64,000 nucleotides of DNA from Aedes albopictus (Eukaryota; Arthropoda; Insecta; Diptera; Culicidae), in NCBI RefSeq assembly GCF_035046485.1, contig NC_085138.1, positions 9,583,823 to 9,647,822 of the forward strand, written 5' to 3'. A program made the position numbers and the translations under genes. The notes below the pieces were generated by a model that saw only the letters and a program-made list of their open reading frames with translations, had not been told where the DNA came from and searched no databases. Below, piece after piece: positions 54,605 to 64,000 of this stretch (positions are counted from its first letter, which is position 1; each line of letters begins with the position of its first letter).

Positions 54605-55961
54605 GCACAGTGGTCCACGAACCAGATTTACGAGGAAAGATGCATTCAGCGCCTTCAAATGAGTTTTTAGGCAAATATGGTCTTCTACAAAGTTGTCCTC
54701 ATTAATAAGGCCCTCTTTCCAATATGCATGAAAATTAGGGTGGTCCATATTTTCAAAGAAATTGGTAACCAAACTTATTTATTTGCTAGAATAACTATAT
54801 ACATTATTCGGGAAAGTTGTAGATCTATTAATTTTGAGCAAGTTTGCTGAAGACACTTTTTATGTAGCTTTAAAATTGATCGATCTAGATATATTTTTCT
54901 GAATAAGCTTAGGGTGGTTCAAGAAAAAGCGGTTTTCTGGCGTTGACTTTTTCTGTTTCGATTTTTCATCAAAGTCGCCCAAAAAATACTTGTAGGGCAT
55001 TTGAAGATGCGTCATTTCGTGCGCTGAGATGGTCGTTATCTTTTTTGGTTCAAAAGGTACAGGCGTTTTTTTCCTAAAAAATATAGTTTTTTAAAAAGGT
55101 ATTATGACGGGTTGGGGCAAACATAAAAAATATCTTTTGCCCGCATTCAAAAGAAAAAATGTTGTTATAAAACATATCAAAAAAATAGAGGGGTGTTGTT
55201 TGTTTCAAATTTCTCATCAAAGTTGTCTAAGAACCATTTTTAGAGCTTTAAAAAACGCACATGTTTGCGCGCTGAGAATGTTGCTACGTCATTCCGTTTA
55301 AAAGATGTTGATGATTTACTAGAAAAATTAGGCACTTTTCAAGTATTTTTCACTTGAGTTACAAAAATATCACCCCTCTAATTTTTTGATATGTTTTATA
55401 ACAACATTTCTTCTTTTGATTGCGGGCAAAAGATATTTGTTATGTTTGCCCCAACCCGTCATAACATCTATTAAAAAAACTGTTTTTTTTTTTTAGAAAA
55501 ACACCTGTAACTTTTGAACCAAAAGAGATAACGACCATCTCAGCGCACAAAACGACGCGTCTTCAAATGCTCTACAAGTGTTTCTTGTGCGACTTTGATG
55601 AAAAATCGAAACTGAATAAGTTAACGCCAGAAAACCGGTTTTTCTTGAACCACCCTAAGCTTATTCAGAAAAATACCTCTAGATCGGTCAATTTTAAAGC
55701 TACATAAAAAGTGTCTGCAGCAAACTTGCTCAAAATTGATAGATCTACAACTATCCCGAAGAATGTATGTAGTTATTCTTGCCAATAAAAAAGTTTGGTT
55801 CCCAATTTTCTAAAAATATGGACCACCCTAATTTTCATGTATATTGAAAAGAGGGCCTTATTTTTAGGAACAACTTTGTAGAATACCCTATTAATCTAGA
55901 AAATCATTTGAAGGCGCTGAATGCATCTTTCCTCGTAAATCTGTTTCGTGAACCATTGTGC
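54605..55961. mobile_element. 1.36-kb palindromic (fold-back) element
   Basis: Arms 54605-55195 and 55371-55961 are each 591 bp and match in inverse over their whole length with roughly a tenth of positions changed. Landmarks: ATTTACGAGGAAAGATGCAT near the outer ends, AATTTTGAGCAAGTTTGCTG in the middle, GACGGGTTGGGGCAAACATA near the loop. The 175-bp loop is a diverged direct copy of arm sequence near 54950-55050 (TTTTTCATCAAAGT, GCGCTGAGA). No transposase and no clear target duplication. Confidence 0.85.
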
Positions 55962-57525
55962 AATGGTGACAACAATTGGATAGCTAATGATCGCCAATCT
56001 GAACTCGAACCACATTAAATAAATTTTGACTAGGTCACTAAACTATGAAAAATGCAATTAAAAAAAAAACAACAATCAACGGAATCCCATCAATGCAACG
56101 TTCTCGTTTTGACTTCCTAGCTGCGAAAAACCTTGACAACGAATCGCTCGGGCAAATTGGATCATTTGGATCATAAATCTCGAATCCATCGGAGCAAAAA
56201 GTAACCCTCAATTCCGCTTTAGATTGACTTCCATTCTACCACCACCACCATCACGATCGTTTGACTGTCGACGCCTTCAAAATCTGCAAAATTGAATTAT
56301 GTGCTGTGAGAGAGAACGAATGATCGAAAACCTCAGCCCGCCTGCCTAATAGGTGATTGAACGACTCAACTGCTGGGGCGCAGCGCAGTGCGGTCGGAGA
56401 AACTCACCATTCCAAGGTTCGTGTCGACTACCGGCGTTGGAATCTCGTCGATTAACTGCGAGCGAGGTGAAACTGGATCGTCCGGCCCGACAGAACTGCT
56501 GCGTCAGCAGCCTTAGCTCTTGATTGAATCACCAGTTAACGATCGTGTGACACTGGTTTCGTGAGACAGATCATCTACATCCGATCATGATGGTGATACT
56601 TTTACTTTTGACTTTGAGAGACGCAATGACAACTCATCGATTGAAGTCGTAAAAGTTTGGCAACTACCGACCGGTGTTCATTAATTGGGATTTAACCTTT
56701 TCGGGTACCTAATAGTCACTTACGACGACGATTGTCCCAATCGAATCAAAGCACATCGTGTGACTTTGAAGGATCGTCCGTCCACTGCACTGTGATGATG
56801 TGTCATTTAAACGTCAGCTAAGCAGCGCACGGTCAATCAATCTTCCCTGAGACACAGACGTTTTTTTTTTCGGGTTCCAATTAAAGCCGAAATAGTGTCA
56901 TAAAACAAACAGCCAACCATCGCGCGCAACTGCATTGGAGTCCGCGTGGTTTGAGAAAAATGTCCAAAGCGGAAAATGTACCAATGAAAACTGAACGGCT
57001 CGGTTCGCTCGCTTTTGGACGTCCGGCCACGGTCGGCGAAGTTTTTGAAGACGCGACAAATTCGCCTCCGGGCGGCAGTGGCAGTTGCACCCAAGGTGAT
57101 CCTCTCACCCGCGGCTGCTAGTAATTTGTTTGATCTGTCTACTAAATGAATTGTCTTTCCGTACTGGGCTAGCTGTAGAGAAGGTTATTTGACGGGGACA
57201 ACTGCGTATTGCAGCAGCTGCTGGGTGCAAGATTGATGAGCATCATTAGTAGTTTGGTGTGGAATTGGAGATTGTTTTTTTTTTGTGTAACTGGAAACAA
57301 ATTGTAAAATGCTCGACTAATTGTTCGTTTTAAATTCAAGGGAAGTGAAGTAGCTGATCATCTTGACGGTGAAATCTGTTCAACTTAATGAAATGGACGT
57401 CATTTATACTGTCGCATGACCCGTTGATCAGATGAATAAATCAGAAAAGTCAAAGAGTTCAATGAGGCATGTGACGCATTTAACTTATCCCATTCGTTGT
57501 CTTGCATAATTCTACTTTGAATACC
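55962..57525. other. Unrecognised stretch with a GC-richer part
   Basis: 56220-57120 is less AT-rich, with overlapping short frames on the minus strand (56837-57094, 56881-57108) that look like composition effects. It could contain promoter or 5' exon sequence of a host gene, but I see no decisive element. Confidence 0.3.
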
Positions 57526-57529
57526 TAGT

Positions 57530-58480
57530 CCTCAGGAAATTTCTTCTGGAGATAAATCCAGGAGTTCGATCAACGGATTTCTTTAGGTCCAGAGGACCAA
57601 CTGGATGAACTCCAGGAGGATTCCTAGCAAAAACTTTTGGATGAATCTCAGTAGGATATCCTGGACAAAAGACGACTCTGAAGAAATCCAGCAGAAGTCA
57701 TGGTTGAGTTCCAGAAGGAGCTCTTACAGGAATCTCAAAAAGAACTGTTGCTAAAATTTCAAAAGATTCTCCTGCTGGAGTACCATTTGGTATTCTTTCA
57801 GAAACTTCTGGACGAATTCCAATATGAATTCCTGAAAGATTGCCAGAAGAAACTCTTCGGAGAGTTCTAGAAGTAACTTCTGAGGGGATCCCAAAAAAGA
57901 TTTTGAAAGAATACCTGGAATAATTTTAGAAGGATCTCCTAGGAAAAAATTATAAGAAATTTCGAAAAAAAAATGCTGGAAGAGCTCCCGTAGGAACTTC
58001 TGAAAAACAAAACAGAGAAATTCCTAGAAGAGGTTCAGAAGAAACATCTTGGTGTATCTCAGAAGGAACTCCCAAAAGAATTTCAAGAGAATATCTGTGA
58101 TAAAACCCAGAGTTATTTCTTAAGGAATTCCAAATCCTTGAGAAACTTTCGAGTGAATCCTTGTAGATAGTCTTAGGCTAGGAAATTAAAAAGGGACATC
58201 TGGATTACTCGCAGAAAAATCTCCTGTAGAAAGCTCGAAGGAACTCCTGGAAATCACAGGGGTCAGGAACCCAAAGATCCAAACAAGGACTTCTAGTCGA
58301 ATTCCGGTCGAAGTCGGTGGAATCATACGAAATAACGTGAATAACTCCCAGAAACATTATTGGAAGAATCCGTGAACGATTTCCCTGGGAAAAACTAGAA
58401 GCAGATTAGAAGGAATTTCTAAAGATTACATAAAAAAAATCCCATGAAATTTTCTAAAGGTATTCCGGCAAACTTCTTTA
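57530..58480 (-). repeat. Degenerate repeat block 7, reverse orientation
   Basis: GAACTCCAGGAGGATTCC, AGAAGGAACTCC and GAATTTC words; same orientation as blocks 3, 5 and 6. Confidence 0.75.
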
Positions 58481-58494
58481 ATATACTTAAGGAC

Positions 58495-58745
58495 GCGTAG
58501 TGCGTCATCAGCATCATTGAAATCTCGCTCGAAATTTCAAAGTGATAAAACTCAGTTACCAAAGCGCACATTTGTATGAAAATGTATCATCCCATATGCT
58601 CACTCGTGGTGAGTGTGATGATACTTTTTCTGCTGCCTGGCTGCAGAATTGCCCGTTTTTTATCACTTCAAAAACGCGAGGCAAACAGTCATTGAAAATT
58701 GAAATGTCAATGATTCCTATGAAAATTCTGTGATGCACCAAGTCA
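58495..58745. other. Unrecognised stretch between repeat blocks
   Basis: Two overlapping frames of about 60 codons on opposite strands; no recognised feature. Confidence 0.35.
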
Positions 58746-58754
58746 CCTTAAACA

Positions 58755-59250
58755 ATCGAAAAATGGCCATTTCTAGCGGAGATTCCGAGGTTCCCAGAAC
58801 ATGTTCCGTGGTCACCGAGTGGCCAGAACTGCTCAAAATCATTCTTCTTGGTTCTACTGGATTACGCACGGATTTGTGCGTAATATGAGGTGTCACATAA
58901 TGAGTTTTTTTAGAATCAAAAATGGCCGTTTCTTTCAAAAATTCCAAGGTTCCCAGAATTTGTTCCGTGGCCACCGTATGGCCAGAATCGATAAAAGTCA
59001 ATTTTTCTTAATTCTACTGGATTACTCACGAAATTGTGAGAAATTTGAGGTGTTACATGATGAGTTTTTCTTTAGAATTGAAAAATGGCCATTTCTACCG
59101 GAGACTCCAAGGTCCTCAGAACCTGTTCCGTGGTCTACTAGAATACTCATGGTATTGTGTGAAATTGCTCATTTTTACCGGAGATTACAAGTTTCCCAGA
59201 ACATATCCCATGGCCACCTGGTTGCCAAAATCGATGGAGTAGGGCACGAT
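58755..59250 (+). repeat. ~160-bp tandem array, three and a half units
   Basis: AAATGGCCATTTCTAGCGGA-type unit starts lie near 58759, 58919 and 59084, with a partial unit from about 59165. Each unit carries CCCAGAACATGTTCCGTGGCC, TTCTACTGGATTAC and GAGGTGT(C/T)ACATAATGAG. The 151-codon frame across it is a product of the repeat. Confidence 0.85.
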
Positions 59251-59259
59251 CGGTAAAGT

Positions 59260-60205
59260 ACTATTGTAAAGGAACAACTGGGCAGTCAAGGCATGGTGAG
59301 TTCCGTATCACCCGTGCCTGTCAATGCGGATGACATACGATCTGACGGCTTGGGTCTGCCAAAGAGGAATGAACGATGACATTTTCGGTGGGGGATGCTA
59401 GAGAAAAAGTGCACCGTAATTAGAAAATTATTGAGTTCTTTTCGCTACGAAGATTTTAATTTCTCTGTATTTCACATCTTCTGTGGGCTGAATTATCGAG
59501 GAGAAATTGGAATAAGTTGTACGTGAATTGTGTACCCTAAAATTTATACCCAATTGCTAAATGAAATTCTATTAATTTGTAGATTCTAAGGCTAAGTAGT
59601 ACGAAGTCGTCAAACGTGCACTTTCTTTGTTTACTTTGTGAAATCATTTGTAAGTAGTACTTGGATTCAGTTGAGTACAATTATATATATTATAACTTAT
59701 AAACAAAACTTTTGAAACTTAGATAAGATTCATGCAGTTTCATGCGATACGGAGTTCGAAGTGTTTCGGATTGATTTAAGAAGGACATGAAATGTAAGTC
59801 ACTTACTTTGTATAATAGAACTGACTTCAACCTAACACAAATACAATTACAGCTTGAAGCTGCTTTGCTGCTGGAAAGACGTGATTTTACACCTTTAACA
59901 CCTATCCGAAACAACTAGAAATGAAGTAATGAGCTGAATTTTTGTATGGTGAGAAAGTAAATTCTCCGTGTCTGCAAGAAAATTGTACAAAAAGCGTGAA
60001 TATTATGATTCCTTGTCTAATTTGATGCTGTTTGAGCAAAACATTACAAAACTGTTCTGTTGAAGCGACAAGAAATGAAGAAAATATTTTTGGTTTGTTA
60101 AAATGCACTCTTGGCCTTGATGACGCTTCCTATGGAATGACATTTGGTGTCCTAGTTTCGGAGAATGAGCCATTTGAAACCATAAAGTATCGTACCGGGT
60201 GGTTA
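59260..60205. other. Unrecognised stretch
   Basis: AT-rich, short frames only; nothing recognised. Confidence 0.4.
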
Positions 60206-60209
60206 AGGG

Positions 60210-60890
60210 TTAATTAAGGGATCTCTGAAGAATCTTATGAAGTAATTCCTGGTGAAATTTCTGATGGAAATCCCAAGGAACTACTGCAGAATAACCGAAG
60301 CGACTCCTTTGTTGTTTTTTTCGAAGGAACTGCAGAAAAGATTTCAAACCCTCCAGAATAAACTTCCCCAGGTATCCTAAAACATTTTCAAAAGAAATTC
60401 CTAGAAATTACCTGAAACAATTCTAGAAATAACGTACAAAATCCTTAAGGATTATCTAAAAAGATCTGAGAAGAAACTATTCCAAGAATCAAAAAAGCAT
60501 TGCTAGAGTAATCTCAGAAGAAACTCATGGAGCTGGATTAGGCTCCTGATTGAATTCCCGCAATAACTACTACAAACATTTCAAAGAAATATGCTGGTGA
60601 ATTAATAATAACAGAAAAAAAAACTCCATCAACACACTGTAAGAAAAAACAAGTGGAATCGTACAGGATTGCTAAAAGATTCCCAGTAACATTCATGAAG
60701 GAATTCAAGATGGTTGCTAGAAGAAATCTTATAGGTTACCTAGAGGAACTCCAAGAATTCCATGAGCTAATGCAGAAGACACTCTTATAGGAATCCCAGT
60801 AAAAATTGTCAAAGAAATTCCTGGGAAACTGCGGAAGCAACTTAAGGGGGCAATTGCTAGGGTGAAGTTCTGAAAAAAAAAATGGTTTGA
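60210..60890 (-). repeat. Degenerate repeat block 8, reverse orientation
   Basis: AAATTCCTGG, GGAATCCCAG and AGAAACTC words. More diverged than blocks 1-6. Confidence 0.65.
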
Positions 60891-61029
60891 AACTCTCACA
60901 CAATGTGGCACCGCTGTTCAAGGAACTAAAAGCTTGATATAGTCCTTGTATGTCTCGTGTTCTGAATGCTTTCGTAGAATACTATTTCCGGAAAAGTTGT
61001 TCAGTAGAATTAAAGTTTTCAAATAAAAG

Positions 61030-62397
61030 GAACATGAAAATTCTTGCAGCGAATTCCTTCGGTAATTAGTCTGAGAATTTCCGTTGGAAGTACCTTCAGC
61101 AACTTCCTTCTGAATTAATTCAGTATTATTTTAAAAAAATCTAAGGTATTTTTTTTTTTTGAAAATTGATTTTGCAGTTCTTTAGGTAAAACTATTCAAG
61201 ATTTCTTTTAGAAATTCCCGTACATTTTTTTTCTTTTTTGATATTTTCTCCGTCTATTGATTTGGTAAATTTTCAATCTTGCATTTTGCCTTTGGAACAG
61301 TGCAGAAAATTTCATTTCGTCAAATCTAAATTCAACCAGCTACAGCTCATTTTAGAAGCTGAACCCGAGAATATGGTATATGAAAAGCTTGTGCGGCTAG
61401 ACCAGTTCTGCAAGAAAGTCACGGAAAAACTGCTAGTTTTCGAATATTTCAGATAAATTTCACGGACTACCTTCGAAAAATGCCAATGATATTGACGGTG
61501 AATATCATTTGGCATTTTTCAAAGGAAATCCGTGACATTTACCTTAAATATTCCAAAAATAACGGTTTTTCGTTACTTTCTTGCAGAACTGGTCTAGCCG
61601 CACAAGTTTTTCATATAGCATACTCTCAGGTTCAGCTTCTAAAATGAGCTGTAGCTGGTTGAATTTAGATAACACGAAATGAAGTTTTCAGCACTGCTTT
61701 GGAAGTTTCTTCAGATTTTTTTTCTAGAATTTCTACGGTAATTTCTTTCTGATTTCCTTTCCTTTGAAAAATCATTTGGGAATTACTTCAACAGTTTTTT
61801 GGAAAAATCTGCGCCAATTCCTTTAGAAATTGATTGTGCAATTTATTCGGCTTTTCCGTTGCATATTGATTCTGCGAATTCTCTTAGAATTTCTGGTAAT
61901 GTTTTTGGAATTGCCTTTAGCGCAATCTTTTCGACAGTTCCTTAGATTTTTTTTTCCAATAATTTCAATAGGATTTGATTCAACAGTTTTTTGAGGTTTT
62001 CTTGGGCGAGTTTTTGTAAACTAATTCGATAACTCCTTTGGAAATATGATTTTGGAATCTTTTTCGACAATTATTTTGAGAATTGATTAAGGTTATTGTT
62101 TTTTGAAGATACCTATGACTAGTCCTTTGGAAATTCTTAAGGTAATTATTTTGAAAGTTTATCAGGCAATTCCTACGCGATTTCCCTAGTTGTTTCCTTA
62201 TTGGGGAATTTTGCTGACAATCCCTTTGGCAATTAGTTTTTTGGAAAGTTCCTTTCGAAATCCATTCGGCAAGTTCTTTGAAAATTCTATCGTCAATTTG
62301 TTCGTACATTTTTGGAAATTTCTCCAGCAACATCTCTGGAAATTCATTTGGCAATTTCTTTCGAAATTCCGTCTGTTATTTCCTTAGAAATTCCATT
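61030..62397 (+). repeat. Degenerate TTCCTTTGGAAATT repeat block 9
   Basis: TTCCTTTGGAAATTC, GGCAATTCC and TTTCGAAATTCC words. A variant of the family without CAGGA. Interrupted by the palindrome at 61298-61697. The 124-codon minus-strand frame at 61980-62354 comes from it. Confidence 0.75.
61298..61697. mobile_element. 400-bp palindromic element
   Basis: CAGTGCAGAAAATTTCATTTCG at the left has its inverse at the right (CGAAATGAAGTTTTCAGCACTG), and the arms match through AACCAGCTACAGCTCATTTT, GAAGCTGAACC and GGCTAGACCAGTTCTGCAAG to a short loop near 61494. About 195 bp per arm with few changes. Confidence 0.85.
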
Positions 62398-62610
62398 TGA
62401 AAAGAATAGCGAATTTTAATAATTTCCAAGAATTTGCCAAAAAATGGTCCCAAAATACATTTACAAAGGTAATTCCCAAAGAATTTGGCGAACATATAAA
62501 CAAATATACTTCCAAACAATTTTGCATAGAAATAGCTGAAGGCATCTCAAAGAAATTGCCGTTGAAATTTCCAAATAAATTACTACATAAATTGTCGAAG
62601 GGAATCCCCA
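62398..62610 (-). repeat. Repeat block 9, orientation reversed
   Basis: From 62398 the words become GGTAATTCCCAAAGAATTTG and AAATTGCC, the complement of those just before, so the block inverts at about 62398. Confidence 0.6.
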
Positions 62611-62769
62611 TGAGTCATGGTGGTAGCGATAAACTGAGCTACGCGCGGGCAACTTTTTTATTCTTCAATCACTTAACCAAATTGACAGCTCTATTGTGCA
62701 CTAGGACACTGCGTGAGCGATTCCAGTTGGAAGTTGTACTTCTATTTTGTACAGCGCCTAAATGTATTC

Positions 62770-63046
62770 TATTCTAATTGTATTGTATCGAACTTATTGC
62801 CGTTGCGCTGCTATGTTGCGTGGCTGTTGGTTGTTCCTATTTCCAGTCCGATTGGGGGTCCATTATGGGTTGCCGTTCGACGATGTGCAAGTATCCGGGT
62901 CCATTTGAGCCATGGGCTCAGAAGAGGGTCAGTGCCAGCTGCGCTCAGAGGGAAAGAGCAACTGACGAAAGTGCAGGGGCTGGGAATGAACCTATGACCA
63001 TCTGCTTATGAAGCAAACGTGTGACCAATTGCGCCACGGGCCCCGG
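62770..63046 (-). mobile_element. tRNA-derived SINE with initiator/Met-like head
   Basis: On the minus strand: GGGGCCCGTGGCGCAATTGG, an anticodon-like loop TTCATAA (CAT), then box B GGTTCATTCC. The T stem does not pair and position 58 is not A, so this is not a working tRNA gene. An unrelated body follows to about 62770. Similar 25-60-bp sequence (GGGCAACTTT...GCACTAGG) lies on both sides, at 62648-62706 and 63054-63081. Confidence 0.65.
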
Positions 63047-63081
63047 CAATCGTGGGCAACTTTGACAGCGCACTAGGTATA

Positions 63082-64000
63082 TAGAAATAGATTATAGAGT
63101 GTTTTGGTACTTCTCAATAAGTTTACGCCATGGGCTAAATGTTGTGTATTGCATGTTTTAAGACCACAATGTTTGCCTTGTACGCTGGACTTCCTTCTCG
63201 ATTACCGAAGACAATGGTATGTTACATCCTAATGTGAAATTGTCAAAAAGCTAATTACCCCAACCTCCAGATCAAGTTCAGCTACACAATGTGACATGTC
63301 ACGCAAGTGCTACCATCCAACCATTAGCGTAGAGTTCACCAGCCCACCAAGTAGAACCGGGTAATTTTACCACGTATGCGTCCGTAACTGGCCGGTCGGT
63401 CGACCCACCATCACCGCCAGGGTCAAGTTCATTTCGGTATATCTTTCCCTATCTCATTCCATACAAACATTGCGCAATGGTCGTGTATAATTATATCGGC
63501 CGGGCAGCACCTACACTAGGTACGTGAACTAAGAGGGAAAAAAAGCTCACATTCCACGGTTACGCTGCCTCATATAGGCGCACGGTCACCCGGTCCAGGG
63601 GCCCCCGATTAAGATACGCATATTAACTACCTACCTATCTTACCGTAATTACCACCACGCTCCATACCGGTCGGCTCGGTACACATCTAGTAATAATCAG
63701 AGAAAACAAACTAACGAACGAGACTCGGCGAAACTTTTCGCCTCTGCTGAACTCCGCGCTGGAGCTGCGGCTGAGGCTGAGACTGCTCGCTGAGGTCACC
63801 TCTCGAAGTTTCACACACTCGCATCGAAGCAGCCGTCGTCGAGCTTGTTCCGGACGTGGTTCAAGAGTGTCCCCAAGATCGCAGCAACCCAATTATCTGC
63901 GAATCGCACATACACAAAAAAAAGTGAGGCAACTTATTTTTTACCAACCTACTGAGACGTGTCGGTAAACATCGTCGTCATCGCATCGGTTGAGCCAGAT
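63082..64000. other. Right edge: GC-richer stretch, possible 5' gene region
   Basis: From about 63290 GC and CpG rise. 63720-63900 contains a run of CTG/CGA-rich sequence and an 85-codon minus-strand frame (63635-63892) rich in Arg and Ser that I do not recognise. AAAAGTGAGG near 63920 could serve as a splice donor. A first exon continuing beyond the window is possible but unproven. Confidence 0.25.

Noticed and set aside
61980..62777. Long Lys/Asn-rich proteins at 61980-62354 (minus) and 62397-62777 (plus)
   Set aside because: Both are readings of the degenerate repeat block as it inverts at about 62398.

Overview
The window looks like intergenic or deep-intron DNA from a culicine mosquito, most plausibly Aedes (Ae. 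aegypti or a close relative). Reasons: overall AT-rich eukaryotic sequence; several tRNA-derived SINEs of the Feilai type (tRNA-like head, unrelated body, AAG-triplet tail); RTE/JAM-type non-LTR retrotransposon fragments ending in short tandem repeats; and a very dense load of MITEs and fold-back elements. I found no intact host gene with a convincing start, domain and exon structure. The longest open frames start at GTG or TTG and match no family I recognise.

Layout. 0-4 kb: AT-rich DNA with a TA-flanked MITE, two copies of one SINE family (one with a 14-bp target-site duplication, TSD) and a CCCTA-rich array. 4-11.3 kb: a 1.5-kb TA-flanked element, SINEs, the first block of degenerate TTCC/CAGGA repeats and a second 1.5-kb TA-flanked element. 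11.4-15 kb: two related large palindromic MITEs, one inserted in an older repeat, then a 125-bp tandem array rich in AAGATGGCGG and itself interrupted by a MITE. 16-19 kb: a GC-richer block with no recognisable gene and the 3' end of an R1/LOA-type retrotransposon. 19-27 kb: repeat blocks carrying hairpin elements, a hAT-like MITE with a perfect 8-bp TSD, SINEs, and a 229-bp inverted repeat with a 12-bp TSD that I read as a non-autonomous Penelope-like element. 27-33 kb: AT-rich DNA, a hAT-like MITE and a TTAA-flanked piggyBac-type MITE. 34-37 kb: more repeat blocks. 38-47 kb: three broken RTE-type copies, SINEs and long tandem arrays. 47-53.7 kb: mostly unrecognised DNA plus a 5'-truncated RTE insertion with a 25-bp TSD. 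54-63 kb: a 1.36-kb palindrome, further repeat blocks, a 160-bp tandem array, a 400-bp palindrome and a SINE. The right edge is GC-richer.

The genes do not work together as a pathway. What the window records is layered transposition: MITEs inside SINEs, MITEs inside retrotransposons, and many elements inside the degenerate repeat blocks. The most interesting single item is the Penelope-like hairpin at 24.4-25.0 kb with a hammerhead-ribozyme-like layout in its arms.
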